Shown here in pieces: positions 1 to 5,812 of a stretch of 7,755 bases of DNA (its first letter is position 1; every line of letters starts with the position of its first letter). The DNA lies in contig JAGOSU010000030.1 in assembly GCA_018062165.1 (NCBI GenBank), positions 1-7,755 of the forward strand. Direction: 5' to 3'. The translations under genes and the position numbers were made by a program. The DNA comes from Minisyncoccota bacterium. Its GTDB lineage: Bacteria; Patescibacteriota; Minisyncoccia; Phycocordibacterales; Phycocordibacteraceae. Below the pieces are notes generated by a model. That model saw only the letters and a list, made by a program, of their open reading frames with translations. It was not told where the DNA came from and searched no databases.

Positions 1-19
1 GGATTCTCCCCGCCGTCAG

Positions 20-43
20 AAAAAACCGCGCGTCTGTGCGCGC
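20..43 (-). terminator. Rho-independent terminator after tRNA-Ser
   Basis: Read on the minus strand, a 5-bp GC stem (CGCGC/GCGCG) with a 6-nt loop (ACAGAC) is followed by a G and six T residues. It lies about 80 nt below the 3' end of the tRNA-Ser gene and would end the lemA-htpX-tRNA transcripts. The stem is short but all G-C. Folding is inferred by eye. Confidence 0.6.
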
Positions 44-55
44 AATTGCATGAGG

Positions 56-72
56 CCGCCCGCATCGGGCGG
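56..72. repeat. Short perfect inverted repeat (7 bp, 3-nt loop)
   Basis: CCGCCCG, CAT, CGGGCGG forms a perfect GC-rich hairpin between the tRNA-Ser 3' end and the terminator. No T run follows on either strand, so it is not itself a canonical terminator. It may protect or help process the tRNA 3' trailer; that role is only a guess. Confidence 0.4.
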
Positions 73-122
73 ACGAATTCCGAATCAAATCCGGTGTTGC
101 ATCCGGTAGAAATCTCGATTTG

Positions 123-207
123 CGGAGGCGGAGAGATTCGAACTCTCGGAACCTTGCGGTTCACACGCTTTCCAAGCGTGCGCACTAGACCACTATGCGA
201 CGCCTCC
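123..207 (-). tRNA. tRNA-Ser (anticodon GGA)
   Basis: On the minus strand an 85-nt class II tRNA folds cleanly. The acceptor stem is GGAGGCG/CGCCTCC with discriminator G. The D stem is GCAT/GTGC with a GG-containing loop. The anticodon stem is CACGC/GCGTG with loop TTGGAAA, giving anticodon GGA at 173-171. A long variable arm pairs GAACC with GGTTC around GCAA, and the T arm is GAGAG TTCGAAT CTCTC. The long variable arm plus GGA identifies tRNA-Ser reading UCC and UCU. CCA is not encoded (CAA follows the discriminator), so the CCA-adding enzyme is needed. It lies 9 nt below htpX and appears to have its own promoter across the htpX stop codon. Confidence 0.97.
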
Positions 208-215
208 GTAGAGCC

Positions 216-245
216 GTTATACCACTTCTGCTGGCCTGCTACCAA
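216..245 (-). promoter_or_regulatory. Promoter for tRNA-Ser overlapping the htpX 3' end
   Basis: On the minus strand TTGGTA (245-240), an 18-bp spacer ending in TGG, and TATAAC (221-216) form an extended -10 promoter. The predicted start is about 209, two bases before the mature tRNA 5' end. The TAA inside TATAAC is the stop codon of htpX. Assigned by motif and spacing only. Confidence 0.55.
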
Positions 246-1122
246 GCAGGCGTAGAACGCGGTCCTCGACCGGAGGATGGGTGGCGAAGAGCTTGTTCAC
301 GAACTTCCCTGCCTGAGCTCCAAAGGGGTTAGCTATAAAGAGGTGCGCAGTAGCGTGATTGGCTTTCTTCATCGGGCCAGCGTACGCGCTTATCTTCTGA
401 AGAGCGGAAGCGAGACCATCTGGGTAGCGGGTCAGGAGCGCTCCTGACGCGTCGGCAAGATACTCACGCCTGCGAGAAATCGCGAGCTTAATGAGTTGTG
501 CAGCAATTGGCGCGAGGATAATGGCGACAATGGCGAGTACCGCGAAGAGAGCTCCTCCCTTCCCGTTGTCTCGGTTACCGCCGCCATGCAATGACATGCG
601 AAGGAAAATATCTGCAACAATCGCGACTACTCCGGCAAGCACCACCGCAACCGTCATAACGAGCATGTCCTTGTTCTGTATGTGGGAGAGCTCGTGTGCA
701 ATCACTCCTTCAAGCTCGGTGCGATTGAGTGCGGCGAGAAGTCCGGTCGTAGCCGCAACTACTGCATGCTTCTCATCACGACCGGTAGCAAAGGCGTTCG
801 GAGCTGGGTCCTGTACCACATAGAGCTTCGGCATCGGGATGCCGGCGGTAATGGAGAGGTTCTCAGTGACTGTGTAGAGGTCAAAATACTCTTCACGGCT
901 TGCAGGCTTGGCACCCGTCATCGAAAGCACAATCTTATCCGAGAACCAGTAGCTTCCTACGTTCATAACGAGCGCAACTGCTACTGCTATATAGAGGATA
1001 GAGACATCCCCGTAGTACCAGGAGATGGCCCAGCCAATAGCAATGACCACCAGGAAGAACCCGAGCATGAGTGCCCAGGTTCTGGCGACGTTACTACTTC
1101 GCTCCTGGTAGAGATTCGACAT
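217..1122 (-). CDS. htpX: HtpX-family membrane zinc metalloprotease (M48)
   Basis: Membrane-embedded zinc endopeptidase that in characterised bacteria degrades misfolded membrane proteins during envelope or heat stress. The 301-aa product shows hydrophobic segments at about 14-35 and 41-60, the zinc-binding HELSH motif at 143-147 (catalytic Glu144), two further membrane segments at about 153-174 and 190-212, and the third-ligand glutamate in REYLADASGA (Glu220). The family's THPP motif follows at 281-284 and leads into VEDRVLRL. Length and order match HtpX (about 290 aa in E. coli). The active site faces the cytosol in this family. The ATG is 2 nt after the lemA stop, with AAGG directly abutting it, so translation is probably coupled to lemA. 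The lemA-htpX pairing recurs in bacteria. The gene ends EVV-stop, the last codons doubling as the tRNA -10 box. Confidence 0.95.
   Translation of the reverse strand: MSNLYQERSSNVARTWALMLGFFLVVIAIGWAISWYYGDVSILYIAVAVALVMNVGSYWFSDKIVLSMTGAKPASREEYFDLYTVTENLSITAGIPMPKLYVVQDPAPNAFATGRDEKHAVVAATTGLLAALNRTELEGVIAHELSHIQNKDMLVMTVAVVLAGVVAIVADIFLRMSLHGGGNRDNGKGGALFAVLAIVAIILAPIAAQLIKLAISRRREYLADASGALLTRYPDGLASALQKISAYAGPMKKANHATAHLFIANPFGAQAGKFVNKLFATHPPVEDRVLRLLGSRPAEVV
234..251. repeat. Inverted repeat inside the htpX 3' end
   Basis: GCCTGC and GCAGGC form a perfect 6-bp stem around a 6-nt loop. Read on the minus strand, the loop is TTGGTA, exactly the proposed -35 box of the tRNA-Ser promoter. 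There is no T run, so it is not a terminator. It could be an operator or simply codon-driven coincidence. Confidence 0.35.
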
Positions 1123-1124
1123 CC

Positions 1125-1685
1125 TTAGAACGCAACTTTAACGGGCTGACGTGCTGCTGCCTCTCCTTCTTCGAGCTCGAAGAACGCGCGCTCCTTGAAG
1201 CCGAACATACCGCCAACGATATTTCCCGGGAACTGCTGGAGTCCGGTGTTGAGCGCCATTACTGTCTGGTTGTAGAAGCGGCGTGCGGCCTGAATCTTGT
1301 TCTCAGTGTCAGAAAGTTCGCGCTGCAGTTCGAGGAAGTTCGTGTTGGCCTTAAGGTCTGGGTACGCCTCTGCAATAGCGAAGATAGACTTGAGTGCGCC
1401 GGTGAGCATGTTCTCTGCCTTACCGTGCTCCTCAACCGACTGCGCTCCCATAGCGGCTGCGCGTGCGTTGCTTACGTTCTCGAATGCCTGCTTCTCGTGA
1501 GCTGCGTATCCCTTCACCGTCTCGATGAGGTTCGGGATGAGATCGTAGCGACGCTTCATCTGCACCTCGATGTCGCTCCACGCCTCTTTGGCGCGGTTAA
1601 CAAGCGTGATAAAGCCGTTGTAGGCAGCAATAATCCAAATAACAATAAGTGCGAGAATGCCGAGCACAATCCAAAGGATAGTCAT
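1125..1685 (-). CDS. lemA: LemA family protein
   Basis: Small membrane-anchored helical-bundle protein. The molecular role of the family is not settled, although it is often encoded beside htpX. The 186-aa product has one N-terminal transmembrane helix (about 3-22), then the family signature AYN..I...N.AKEAWSDIEVQMKRRYDLIPNL at about 20-53. Long amphipathic helices follow, containing VKGYAAHEK, a NFLELQRELSDTEN stretch, and RRFYNQTVMALN near the end. The N-out topology with a large extracytoplasmic helical domain is inferred from the family. It heads the lemA-htpX operon. The ATG at 1685 is the only sensible start. An AGGAGG lies 16 nt upstream, too far for a normal ribosome site and adjacent to the -10 box, so it may not be in the mRNA. 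The acidic-alanine C-terminal tail is typical. Confidence 0.95.
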   Translation of the reverse strand: MTILWIVLGILALIVIWIIAAYNGFITLVNRAKEAWSDIEVQMKRRYDLIPNLIETVKGYAAHEKQAFENVSNARAAAMGAQSVEEHGKAENMLTGALKSIFAIAEAYPDLKANTNFLELQRELSDTENKIQAARRFYNQTVMALNTGLQQFPGNIVGGMFGFKERAFFELEEGEAAARQPVKVAF

Positions 1686-1707
1686 GTCTGTGTAGGTTAG
1701 TCCTCCT

Positions 1708-1716
1708 ATTATACCA
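1708..1716 (-). promoter_or_regulatory. Extended -10 promoter of lemA-htpX
   Basis: On the minus strand TGG followed by TATAAT (1713-1708) is a consensus extended -10 element. No good -35 is visible 16-18 bp upstream. The expected start is about 1701, leaving a leader of roughly 16 nt before the lemA ATG at 1685. The TAA stop of the upstream gene (1711-1709) is embedded in the TATAAT. An AGGAGG at 1707-1702 directly follows the -10 box and would lie at or before the predicted start. Confidence 0.7.
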
Positions 1717-2548
1717 AATTACCTATGCGATGCAGGGATTCGTCATATCGAGCGACTGAGTAGGTACCCGCTGCCTTTAGTACGGAGTGAGGGGAACCCA
1801 CCACGCGCACGTGCAGGCGGTTTTTAGAGGTATCGAAGAACGCTTCTATCCTGTTTCCATATACTTCGGGCACCGACACAACCAGCGGTCGTATATCGAA
1901 TATTTTCATAGAAAGGGTTGCCAGAAACTGCACCGCCTTTTCGTATGTATCCGGAACCTTATCAAGATAGTCGACGTCGCCCACGTGGCTCGGGCGTCCT
2001 CCGATAATCGCTATATCAATGCTACCTGGGTCGCAGTCTACTTTAAGAGACTCCATACTTTCGCGCATCTGTTGCTCGAATGCTTCTGGTCGATAGTCTT
2101 TGCGCATGAACAGCGGCGGCGGCGAATGCGACATGAACGAAATGCGAACACCATCCGAACGACGAGTGCCACTTGCAATTACTCCAACACATTCACGATA
2201 GCGTTCGTTGTGTACGTTCACGCCCGATTGCTTCGGGCGCTCGTCGACCGCAGAGATGACCGACACGGCATATCCCTCTTGTGAAGTCTCAGCGTAGCCC
2301 GTGAGAAATTTCATGTTCTGAGGAATAAGGCGATTAGGGTGAGCGCCAAATTCCACATTCACCACCTGCTCAGGCGTATATCCGGCTTCCTCAATTACCT
2401 TCCAATCCTCGCCATTGTCATTGTGTTTACCTTCAGGCAAGTCTAGGTCTGCACAGACCCATATGGGTGTGTGCACCGATGGGTCTTCTGCGGTAAGGAC
2501 AAAGCTCGAATCAGCTTTGTGCTCTGCATTAGATGGGGCCTCTTTCAT
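1709..2548 (-). CDS. Hypothetical protein with CheD-like Cys/His deamidase domain
   Basis: No gene name is recognised. Starting at ATG 2548 the product has 279 residues, soluble, without signal peptide or membrane segment. The part after about residue 115 resembles CheD, the chemoreceptor glutamine deamidase. It has a Cys in ECVGVIAS (Cys120), a His in ISFMSHSPP (His141), the strand-plus-GG motif IDIAIIGGRP (177-186), then a helix, a strand and IEAFFDTSKNRLHVRVVG (234-251), as in the CheD C-terminus. CheD's Cys-His spacing is 17; here it is 21. The catalytic Thr six residues before the Cys is absent. The first ~110 residues match nothing I know. An in-frame start 36 nt upstream would translate the terminator and is rejected. 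The ATG lies 8 nt below a -10 box, so the mRNA is probably leaderless. Gene reality is well supported; the CheD relation is inference from motif order. Confidence 0.8.
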   Translation of the reverse strand: MKEAPSNAEHKADSSFVLTAEDPSVHTPIWVCADLDLPEGKHNDNGEDWKVIEEAGYTPEQVVNVEFGAHPNRLIPQNMKFLTGYAETSQEGYAVSVISAVDERPKQSGVNVHNERYRECVGVIASGTRRSDGVRISFMSHSPPPLFMRKDYRPEAFEQQMRESMESLKVDCDPGSIDIAIIGGRPSHVGDVDYLDKVPDTYEKAVQFLATLSMKIFDIRPLVVSVPEVYGNRIEAFFDTSKNRLHVRVVGSPHSVLKAAGTYSVARYDESLHRIGNLV

Positions 2549-2556
2549 GTAGGGAA

Positions 2557-2565
2557 AGTATACCA
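2557..2565 (-). promoter_or_regulatory. Extended -10 promoter of the CheD-like gene
   Basis: TGG then TATACT (2562-2557) on the minus strand. Only 8 nt separate the -10 box from the ATG at 2548, so a start 7 nt downstream gives an mRNA with a 0-2 nt leader. No clear -35 is visible. The element is identical to the one upstream of the neighbouring gene (3712-3720). Confidence 0.65.
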
Positions 2566-2570
2566 ATACG

Positions 2571-2596
2571 AAAAAGCCCCGCATCTGCGGGGGTTT
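2571..2596 (-). terminator. Rho-independent terminator after the TraB-like gene
   Basis: Minus strand CCCCGC, loop AGAT, GCGGGG, then C and five T. This is the degraded twin of the groEL terminator. A C-C mismatch breaks the stem, leaving a perfect 6-bp core plus three outer A-T pairs, against 11 bp in the original. Its T tract runs straight into the next promoter. Confidence 0.75.
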
Positions 2597-2638
2597 GGTT
2601 TAGAATCCCGTCCCTCCATGTCGGGAGCGCGCTCGTCT

Positions 2639-3700
2639 TCAAACAGAAACCGTATATCCTCGGTCTGTGAGCACGGTCCTCATACGGTCTACCAGGAAGG
2701 CAACTGCCTCTCGTTGCGTTACTTTAACGGTGTAAAGCTCGTATACCTTGCGCATTTCTTCATGGGTAAGCGATTCGATAATCGCGCGATGGGCTCCCAT
2801 GGACGTGCTGTCTCGAGGAATTCCCAACATCTTGAATGCCTCTAAAAGCATGTTGTTCAGCAAATGATCGATAAATGCCCTCTCTCGGACATCTGTTGGG
2901 ACTTCCTTTCCAAGAGCGACCAGCCTGCACATCTCATCACGAGGGGCGAACAGAAACGGTGAGGGCTGTACGCGCATCTCGCTTCCCTCATGTTCGCGCC
3001 GCATGTTGTGCGCCATGGGCGTATGCAGCGCACCGAACAGCATCGTTACATTAATATTCTTTAGTTTCTTAAACCGTTCGTCTGTCGCAATGAACTGCGC
3101 GATTGATTCTTCAAGACTTGCCATGGAGTACTGTTCTCTAGCACGGATGCTCTCCATGTAAGCAGGTATCATCTCTGAAAACTTCTTGAGCGCCTCGTCA
3201 AAAGAAATTCCTTTATCCACCAACTCATTTAAGAACCCCCCAAACCGTTGCATGAGAGGTGTGACTTGTTTTGCAATCTCGCTGTCCGCAGGGAAATCGA
3301 GAAGGACGATTGGGGTTTTGATGCCCTGAATCTCAGTAAGGAGTTGCTTAAGAAATTCCGGCTGGCCCACTGTTGCAGAGAAGTTTAGTTCGGCGGGAGA
3401 CATCTGGCCTTGCGCAATCTTGTTGAATAATTCCTTGACCTGTCTTGTGTTATTCACGTACTCCAGTCCTATAAGTGTAGGACCTTGCTGCTTGACGACC
3501 TTTCCGAACTCTCTCGCATCTTCTTCAGTCGCATGCGACGAAAAATGAAAGTGTAGATTTATTCGAGGAAATTTCTCATCGCTAAGGATACCTACGTATT
3601 TTTCACGACGCATAAGCTCCTTAACGCGTTCGCGAATCCTGAGCTCGACCGGAGTTAGGGGTCGAGGTGCCGCTTCTGCGCCTCCTTCTTTTGAGGTCAT
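2639..3700 (-). CDS. Hypothetical protein with TraB/ChaN/TIKI-like motifs
   Basis: No gene name is recognised. From ATG 3700 the product has 353 residues, apparently cytosolic. Motifs appear in the order expected for the TraB/PrgY-ChaN-TIKI-EreA superfamily: a strand with histidines, INLHFHFSSH (47-56), an acidic IGLE (77-80), the strand IVLLDFP (131-137), a helix with RAREQYSMASLEESI (186-200), and a strand ending MLFGALHT (220-227). In that superfamily such His/Glu/Arg residues cluster in the active or metal site. The remaining C-terminal ~125 residues are helical and unassigned. No enzymatic activity can be named. An in-frame ATG 42 nt upstream would run through the groEL terminator and is rejected. 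The chosen ATG is 11 nt below a -10 box, so the mRNA is likely leaderless or nearly so. The gene is flanked on both sides by copies of the groEL tail module. Confidence 0.8.
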   Translation of the reverse strand: MTSKEGGAEAAPRPLTPVELRIRERVKELMRREKYVGILSDEKFPRINLHFHFSSHATEEDAREFGKVVKQQGPTLIGLEYVNNTRQVKELFNKIAQGQMSPAELNFSATVGQPEFLKQLLTEIQGIKTPIVLLDFPADSEIAKQVTPLMQRFGGFLNELVDKGISFDEALKKFSEMIPAYMESIRAREQYSMASLEESIAQFIATDERFKKLKNINVTMLFGALHTPMAHNMRREHEGSEMRVQPSPFLFAPRDEMCRLVALGKEVPTDVRERAFIDHLLNNMLLEAFKMLGIPRDSTSMGAHRAIIESLTHEEMRKVYELYTVKVTQREAVAFLVDRMRTVLTDRGYTVSV

Positions 3701-3711
3701 ATGTAAGTGAA

Positions 3712-3720
3712 AGTATACCA
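3712..3720 (-). promoter_or_regulatory. Extended -10 promoter of the TraB-like gene
   Basis: TGG plus TATACT (3717-3712) on the minus strand, 11 nt above the ATG at 3700. A possible -35, TTGATG (3742-3737), lies 19 bp upstream inside the loop of the groEL terminator. This spacing is long, so the extended -10 is probably the main element. Confidence 0.6.
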
Positions 3721-3724
3721 ATAC

Positions 3725-3753
3725 AAAAAAGCCCCGCATCAAGCGGGGCTTTT
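3725..3753 (-). terminator. Rho-independent terminator of groESL
   Basis: An 11-bp stem (AAAAGCCCCGC with GCGGGGCTTTT) and TTGAT loop on the minus strand, followed by T residues, begins 3 nt after the groEL stop. The flanking A and T runs make it look bidirectional. This is the strongest terminator in the window. Confidence 0.93.
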
Positions 3754-3756
3754 AGG

Positions 3757-5394
3757 TTAGAACATTCCTCCTCCCATCCCTCCCATATCGGGAGCTTCGT
3801 CCTTCTTGGGTTCCGGTAGGTCAGCGACGGCTGCCTCGGTCGTAAGAAGAATCGCGGCTGCAGATACCGCGTTCTCAACGGCGCTCCGAGTTACCTTCAC
3901 TGGGTCGATGATTCCCTCCTCCATCATGTCGTCGACCATGACGTCCTTAAGTGCGTCGTAGCCCGCGCTTCCCTTGCCTGCCTGCACCTTGGTGACAATT
4001 GATGCTGCATCATCCTTGCCACAGTTAAGTGCAATCTGGCGCAGTGGCTGCTCAAGTGCGCGAACGACAATGTCGTATCCCACTTTCTCATCTGCGGTCA
4101 TCTTGCCTGCATTTGCCGCAAGCTTCTTGGCAACCTTTGCGAGCGCAGTACCTCCTCCGGGGACAATGCCTTCTTCAATGGAGGCCTTCGTTGCCTTCAC
4201 TGCGTCATCAATCTTGTCCTTGAGGTACTTCATCTCAGTCTCAGTAGCAGCACCGACGCGAATGACCGCCACGCCTCCCGTGAGTTTTGCGATGCGCTCT
4301 TCAAGCTTCTCCTTGTCGAAGGTCGACTTGGTGTTCTCAATGACGGCCTGGAGCTGCGCAACACGCGCAGCAATATCTGCCTTCTTGCCCTTGCCGCCTA
4401 CAAACACTGTCGTGTCCTTGGTGGCAACAACGCGTGACGCCTTACCAAGCATCGATAGTGCTGCGTTCTCGAAGGTAAGACCAGTGTCAGAAGAAATCAC
4501 CTGACCACCAACCACTGCTGCAATATCAGCAAGCATTTCCTTCTTACGGTCGCCGTAGCCCGGCGCCTTCACTGCAAGCACGTTGAAGGTGCCACGCAGC
4601 TTGTTCACGACGAAGGTTGCGAGTGCATCGCCCTCAACGTCGTCAGCAATAATCACAATCTCCTTGCGGCCAGCCTGTGCAACCTTCTCAAGAAGTGGAA
4701 GCACTTCCTGTACGTTGCCAATCTTCTTGTCGGTAATGAGGATGGAAGCATCCTTAATCTCAGCCTCCATGCGCTCTGGGTTTGAGACCATGTAGGCACT
4801 TACGTAGCCCTTATCAATCTGGAGACCTTCCACAATCTCGTGGGAGAGCTCCATTCCCTGTGACTCTTCAACGGTGACCACACCGTTCTTGCCCACCTTC
4901 TCTACGGTCTCAGCGATGATGGCACCAAGCTCATCAGACTCTGCTGAAATGCTTGCCACCTGCTTCACGTCGCTCTTTCCAGCAACTGGCTTTGCCATCT
5001 TCTTAAGTTCAACGATTGCAGCATCGCGAGCGATTTCCATACCAGTGCGGATGCCCATGGCGTTAGCGCCCTTCACCATCGCACCGAGACCCTCATCAAT
5101 CATTGCCTCGAGAAGCACGACAGAGGTCGTAGTTCCATCACCTGCACCATCATTGGTCTTGTTGGCGACCTCCTTCACGATTTCTGCGCCCATGTTCTCA
5201 AACTTGTCCTTGAAGGAGATTTCCTTGGCGATAGAGACGCCGTCGTTGGTGATGCGCGGACCACCGTAGCCCTTATCAAGCACCACGTTCCTGCCGCGCG
5301 GACCAAGGGTGGCCTTCACCGCGCGAGCGGCCTTCGCCATGCCCTCGTGTATCTTCTTGCGTGCGTCCTCCCCGAATAGAATTTGTTTGGCCAT
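3757..5394 (-). CDS. groEL: Chaperonin GroEL (Hsp60)
   Basis: Large subunit of the ATP-dependent folding chaperonin; two heptameric rings capped by GroES enclose unfolded cytosolic proteins. The 545-aa product is full length (548 in E. coli). It shows the equatorial ATP-binding segments ATLGPRGRNV (28-37) and TNDGVSIAKEI (49-59, Asp51), the GDGTTT phosphate motif (85-90), the apical-domain segment DKGYVSAYMVSNPE (194-207), and EEGIVPGGGTAL (407-418) after the catalytic-loop Asp397. The equatorial C-terminus is ILLTTEAAVADLPEPK. The GGM tail is short, ending GGMGGGMF. The ATG is 2 nt after the groES stop and has no Shine-Dalgarno motif, implying translational coupling. All key ATPase residues are present, so it should be active. 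Confidence 0.99.
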   Translation of the reverse strand: MAKQILFGEDARKKIHEGMAKAARAVKATLGPRGRNVVLDKGYGGPRITNDGVSIAKEISFKDKFENMGAEIVKEVANKTNDGAGDGTTTSVVLLEAMIDEGLGAMVKGANAMGIRTGMEIARDAAIVELKKMAKPVAGKSDVKQVASISAESDELGAIIAETVEKVGKNGVVTVEESQGMELSHEIVEGLQIDKGYVSAYMVSNPERMEAEIKDASILITDKKIGNVQEVLPLLEKVAQAGRKEIVIIADDVEGDALATFVVNKLRGTFNVLAVKAPGYGDRKKEMLADIAAVVGGQVISSDTGLTFENAALSMLGKASRVVATKDTTVFVGGKGKKADIAARVAQLQAVIENTKSTFDKEKLEERIAKLTGGVAVIRVGAATETEMKYLKDKIDDAVKATKASIEEGIVPGGGTALAKVAKKLAANAGKMTADEKVGYDIVVRALEQPLRQIALNCGKDDAASIVTKVQAGKGSAGYDALKDVMVDDMMEEGIIDPVKVTRSAVENAVSAAAILLTTEAAVADLPEPKKDEAPDMGGMGGGMF

Positions 5395-5396
5395 AG

Positions 5397-5708
5397 TTAT
5401 TTGGTCTTAGGAATAATCGCGAGAATGTTCGCTTCAGAAATGATGTAGTACTCCTCACCGTCTATCTTCACGTCGTCAAAGCCGTACTTGGAGAAAAGAA
5501 CGACATCGCCCTTCTTTACCGTCATAGGAACAAGATCCCCGTCGTCGTACTTGCCGGGACCTACTGCAACCACAGTGCCCTGTTCAGGCTTCTCCTTATT
5601 AACAGTGTCAGGAATGATGATGCCTGAAGCCGAGACGGTCTCAGACGCAGAAAGTGGTCGCACCACAACGCGGTCAGAAAGTGGCTCTATTGAAGGGTTT
5701 TTTGCCAT
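5397..5708 (-). CDS. groES: Co-chaperonin GroES (Hsp10)
   Basis: Heptameric lid of the GroEL cage. The 103-aa product has the conserved start of the beta-barrel, PLSDRVVVRPL (9-19). It has a mobile loop with the hydrophobic GroEL-contacting triad III (30-32) in SASGIIIPDT, then GTVVAVGPG (44-52), KKGDVVLFSKYGFDDVKIDG (65-84) and the closing EYYIISEANILAII. A 5-residue extension (NPSIE) precedes the usual core. Its ATG has no Shine-Dalgarno sequence; the leader upstream is CU-rich with CCTTTT. It is the first gene of the groESL operon and lies divergently from the plus-strand secG cluster. Confidence 0.99.
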   Translation of the reverse strand: MAKNPSIEPLSDRVVVRPLSASETVSASGIIIPDTVNKEKPEQGTVVAVGPGKYDDGDLVPMTVKKGDVVLFSKYGFDDVKIDGEEYYIISEANILAIIPKTK

Positions 5709-5747
5709 AGTGAAAAGGCTTAGCTAATAACCTGTGTTTGAACGCAC

Positions 5748-5766
5748 AGTCCGGTGCCCCCGGAGT
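5748..5766. promoter_or_regulatory. Imperfect inverted repeat at the groES transcription start
   Basis: AGTCCGG, TGCCC, CCGGAGT: a 5-bp perfect core with one mismatch and one outer pair. It ends one base below the predicted groES start at about 5767, a typical operator position, and would also form a hairpin at the mRNA 5' end. It is not the CIRCE element. A second weaker stem (CTGTG/CACAG, 5732-5749) overlaps its edge, so the two cannot both form fully in RNA. Confidence 0.4.
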
Positions 5767-5773
5767 TGTTCGC

Positions 5774-5802
5774 AGTATAAGGAGATGGACAGGGAGCGTC
5801 AA
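5774..5802 (-). promoter_or_regulatory. Sigma70-type promoter of groESL
   Basis: On the minus strand TTGACG (5802-5797), a 17-bp spacer and TATACT (5779-5774). Both hexamers match the consensus at five of six positions and the spacing is optimal. The predicted start is near 5767, giving a leader of about 58 nt before groES, the longest in this window. Confidence 0.85.
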
Positions 5803-5812
5803 ACGAGCCGAC

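Larger units (their letters stand above)
2549..2640. repeat. Degraded second copy of groEL tail-terminator-promoter module
   Basis: Aligned by eye with 3703-3805, this stretch carries the same order on the minus strand: a groEL-like tail (matching GCTCCCGA.ATGG and AGGGA.GGGA), TTCTAA, a hairpin with GCGGGGC then T run, and GTATTGGTATACTTTC. It differs by a short deletion of about 9-11 bases in the groEL tail, a 3-base insertion (GCG region) and several substitutions. It begins immediately after the stop codon of the preceding gene. Confidence 0.85.
3703..3805. repeat. First copy of groEL tail-terminator-promoter module
   Basis: Contains the last codons of groEL, its stop, an 11-bp terminator hairpin and the extended -10 promoter of the following gene. 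The same order and much of the same sequence recur at 2549-2640. The stretch GTATACCAATAC plus A run plus GCCCCGCATC is nearly identical in both. As the groEL coding end is intact here, this is the parental copy. Confidence 0.85.

Noticed and set aside
46..255. 69-codon plus-strand reading frame
   Set aside because: It runs antisense across the tRNA-Ser gene and into htpX and has no family-like sequence.
2549..3742. Shared N-terminal peptide MRGFFVLVYF in the longest forms of the two genes downstream of groEL
   Set aside because: It is translated from the duplicated terminator hairpin, T run and promoter. It implies no protein homology. Starts at 2548 and 3700, below the -10 boxes, are preferred.
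5709..5766. CIRCE heat-shock operator before groES
   Set aside because: TTAGCTAA resembles part of it, but the 9-bp inverted arms and 9-bp spacer are absent.
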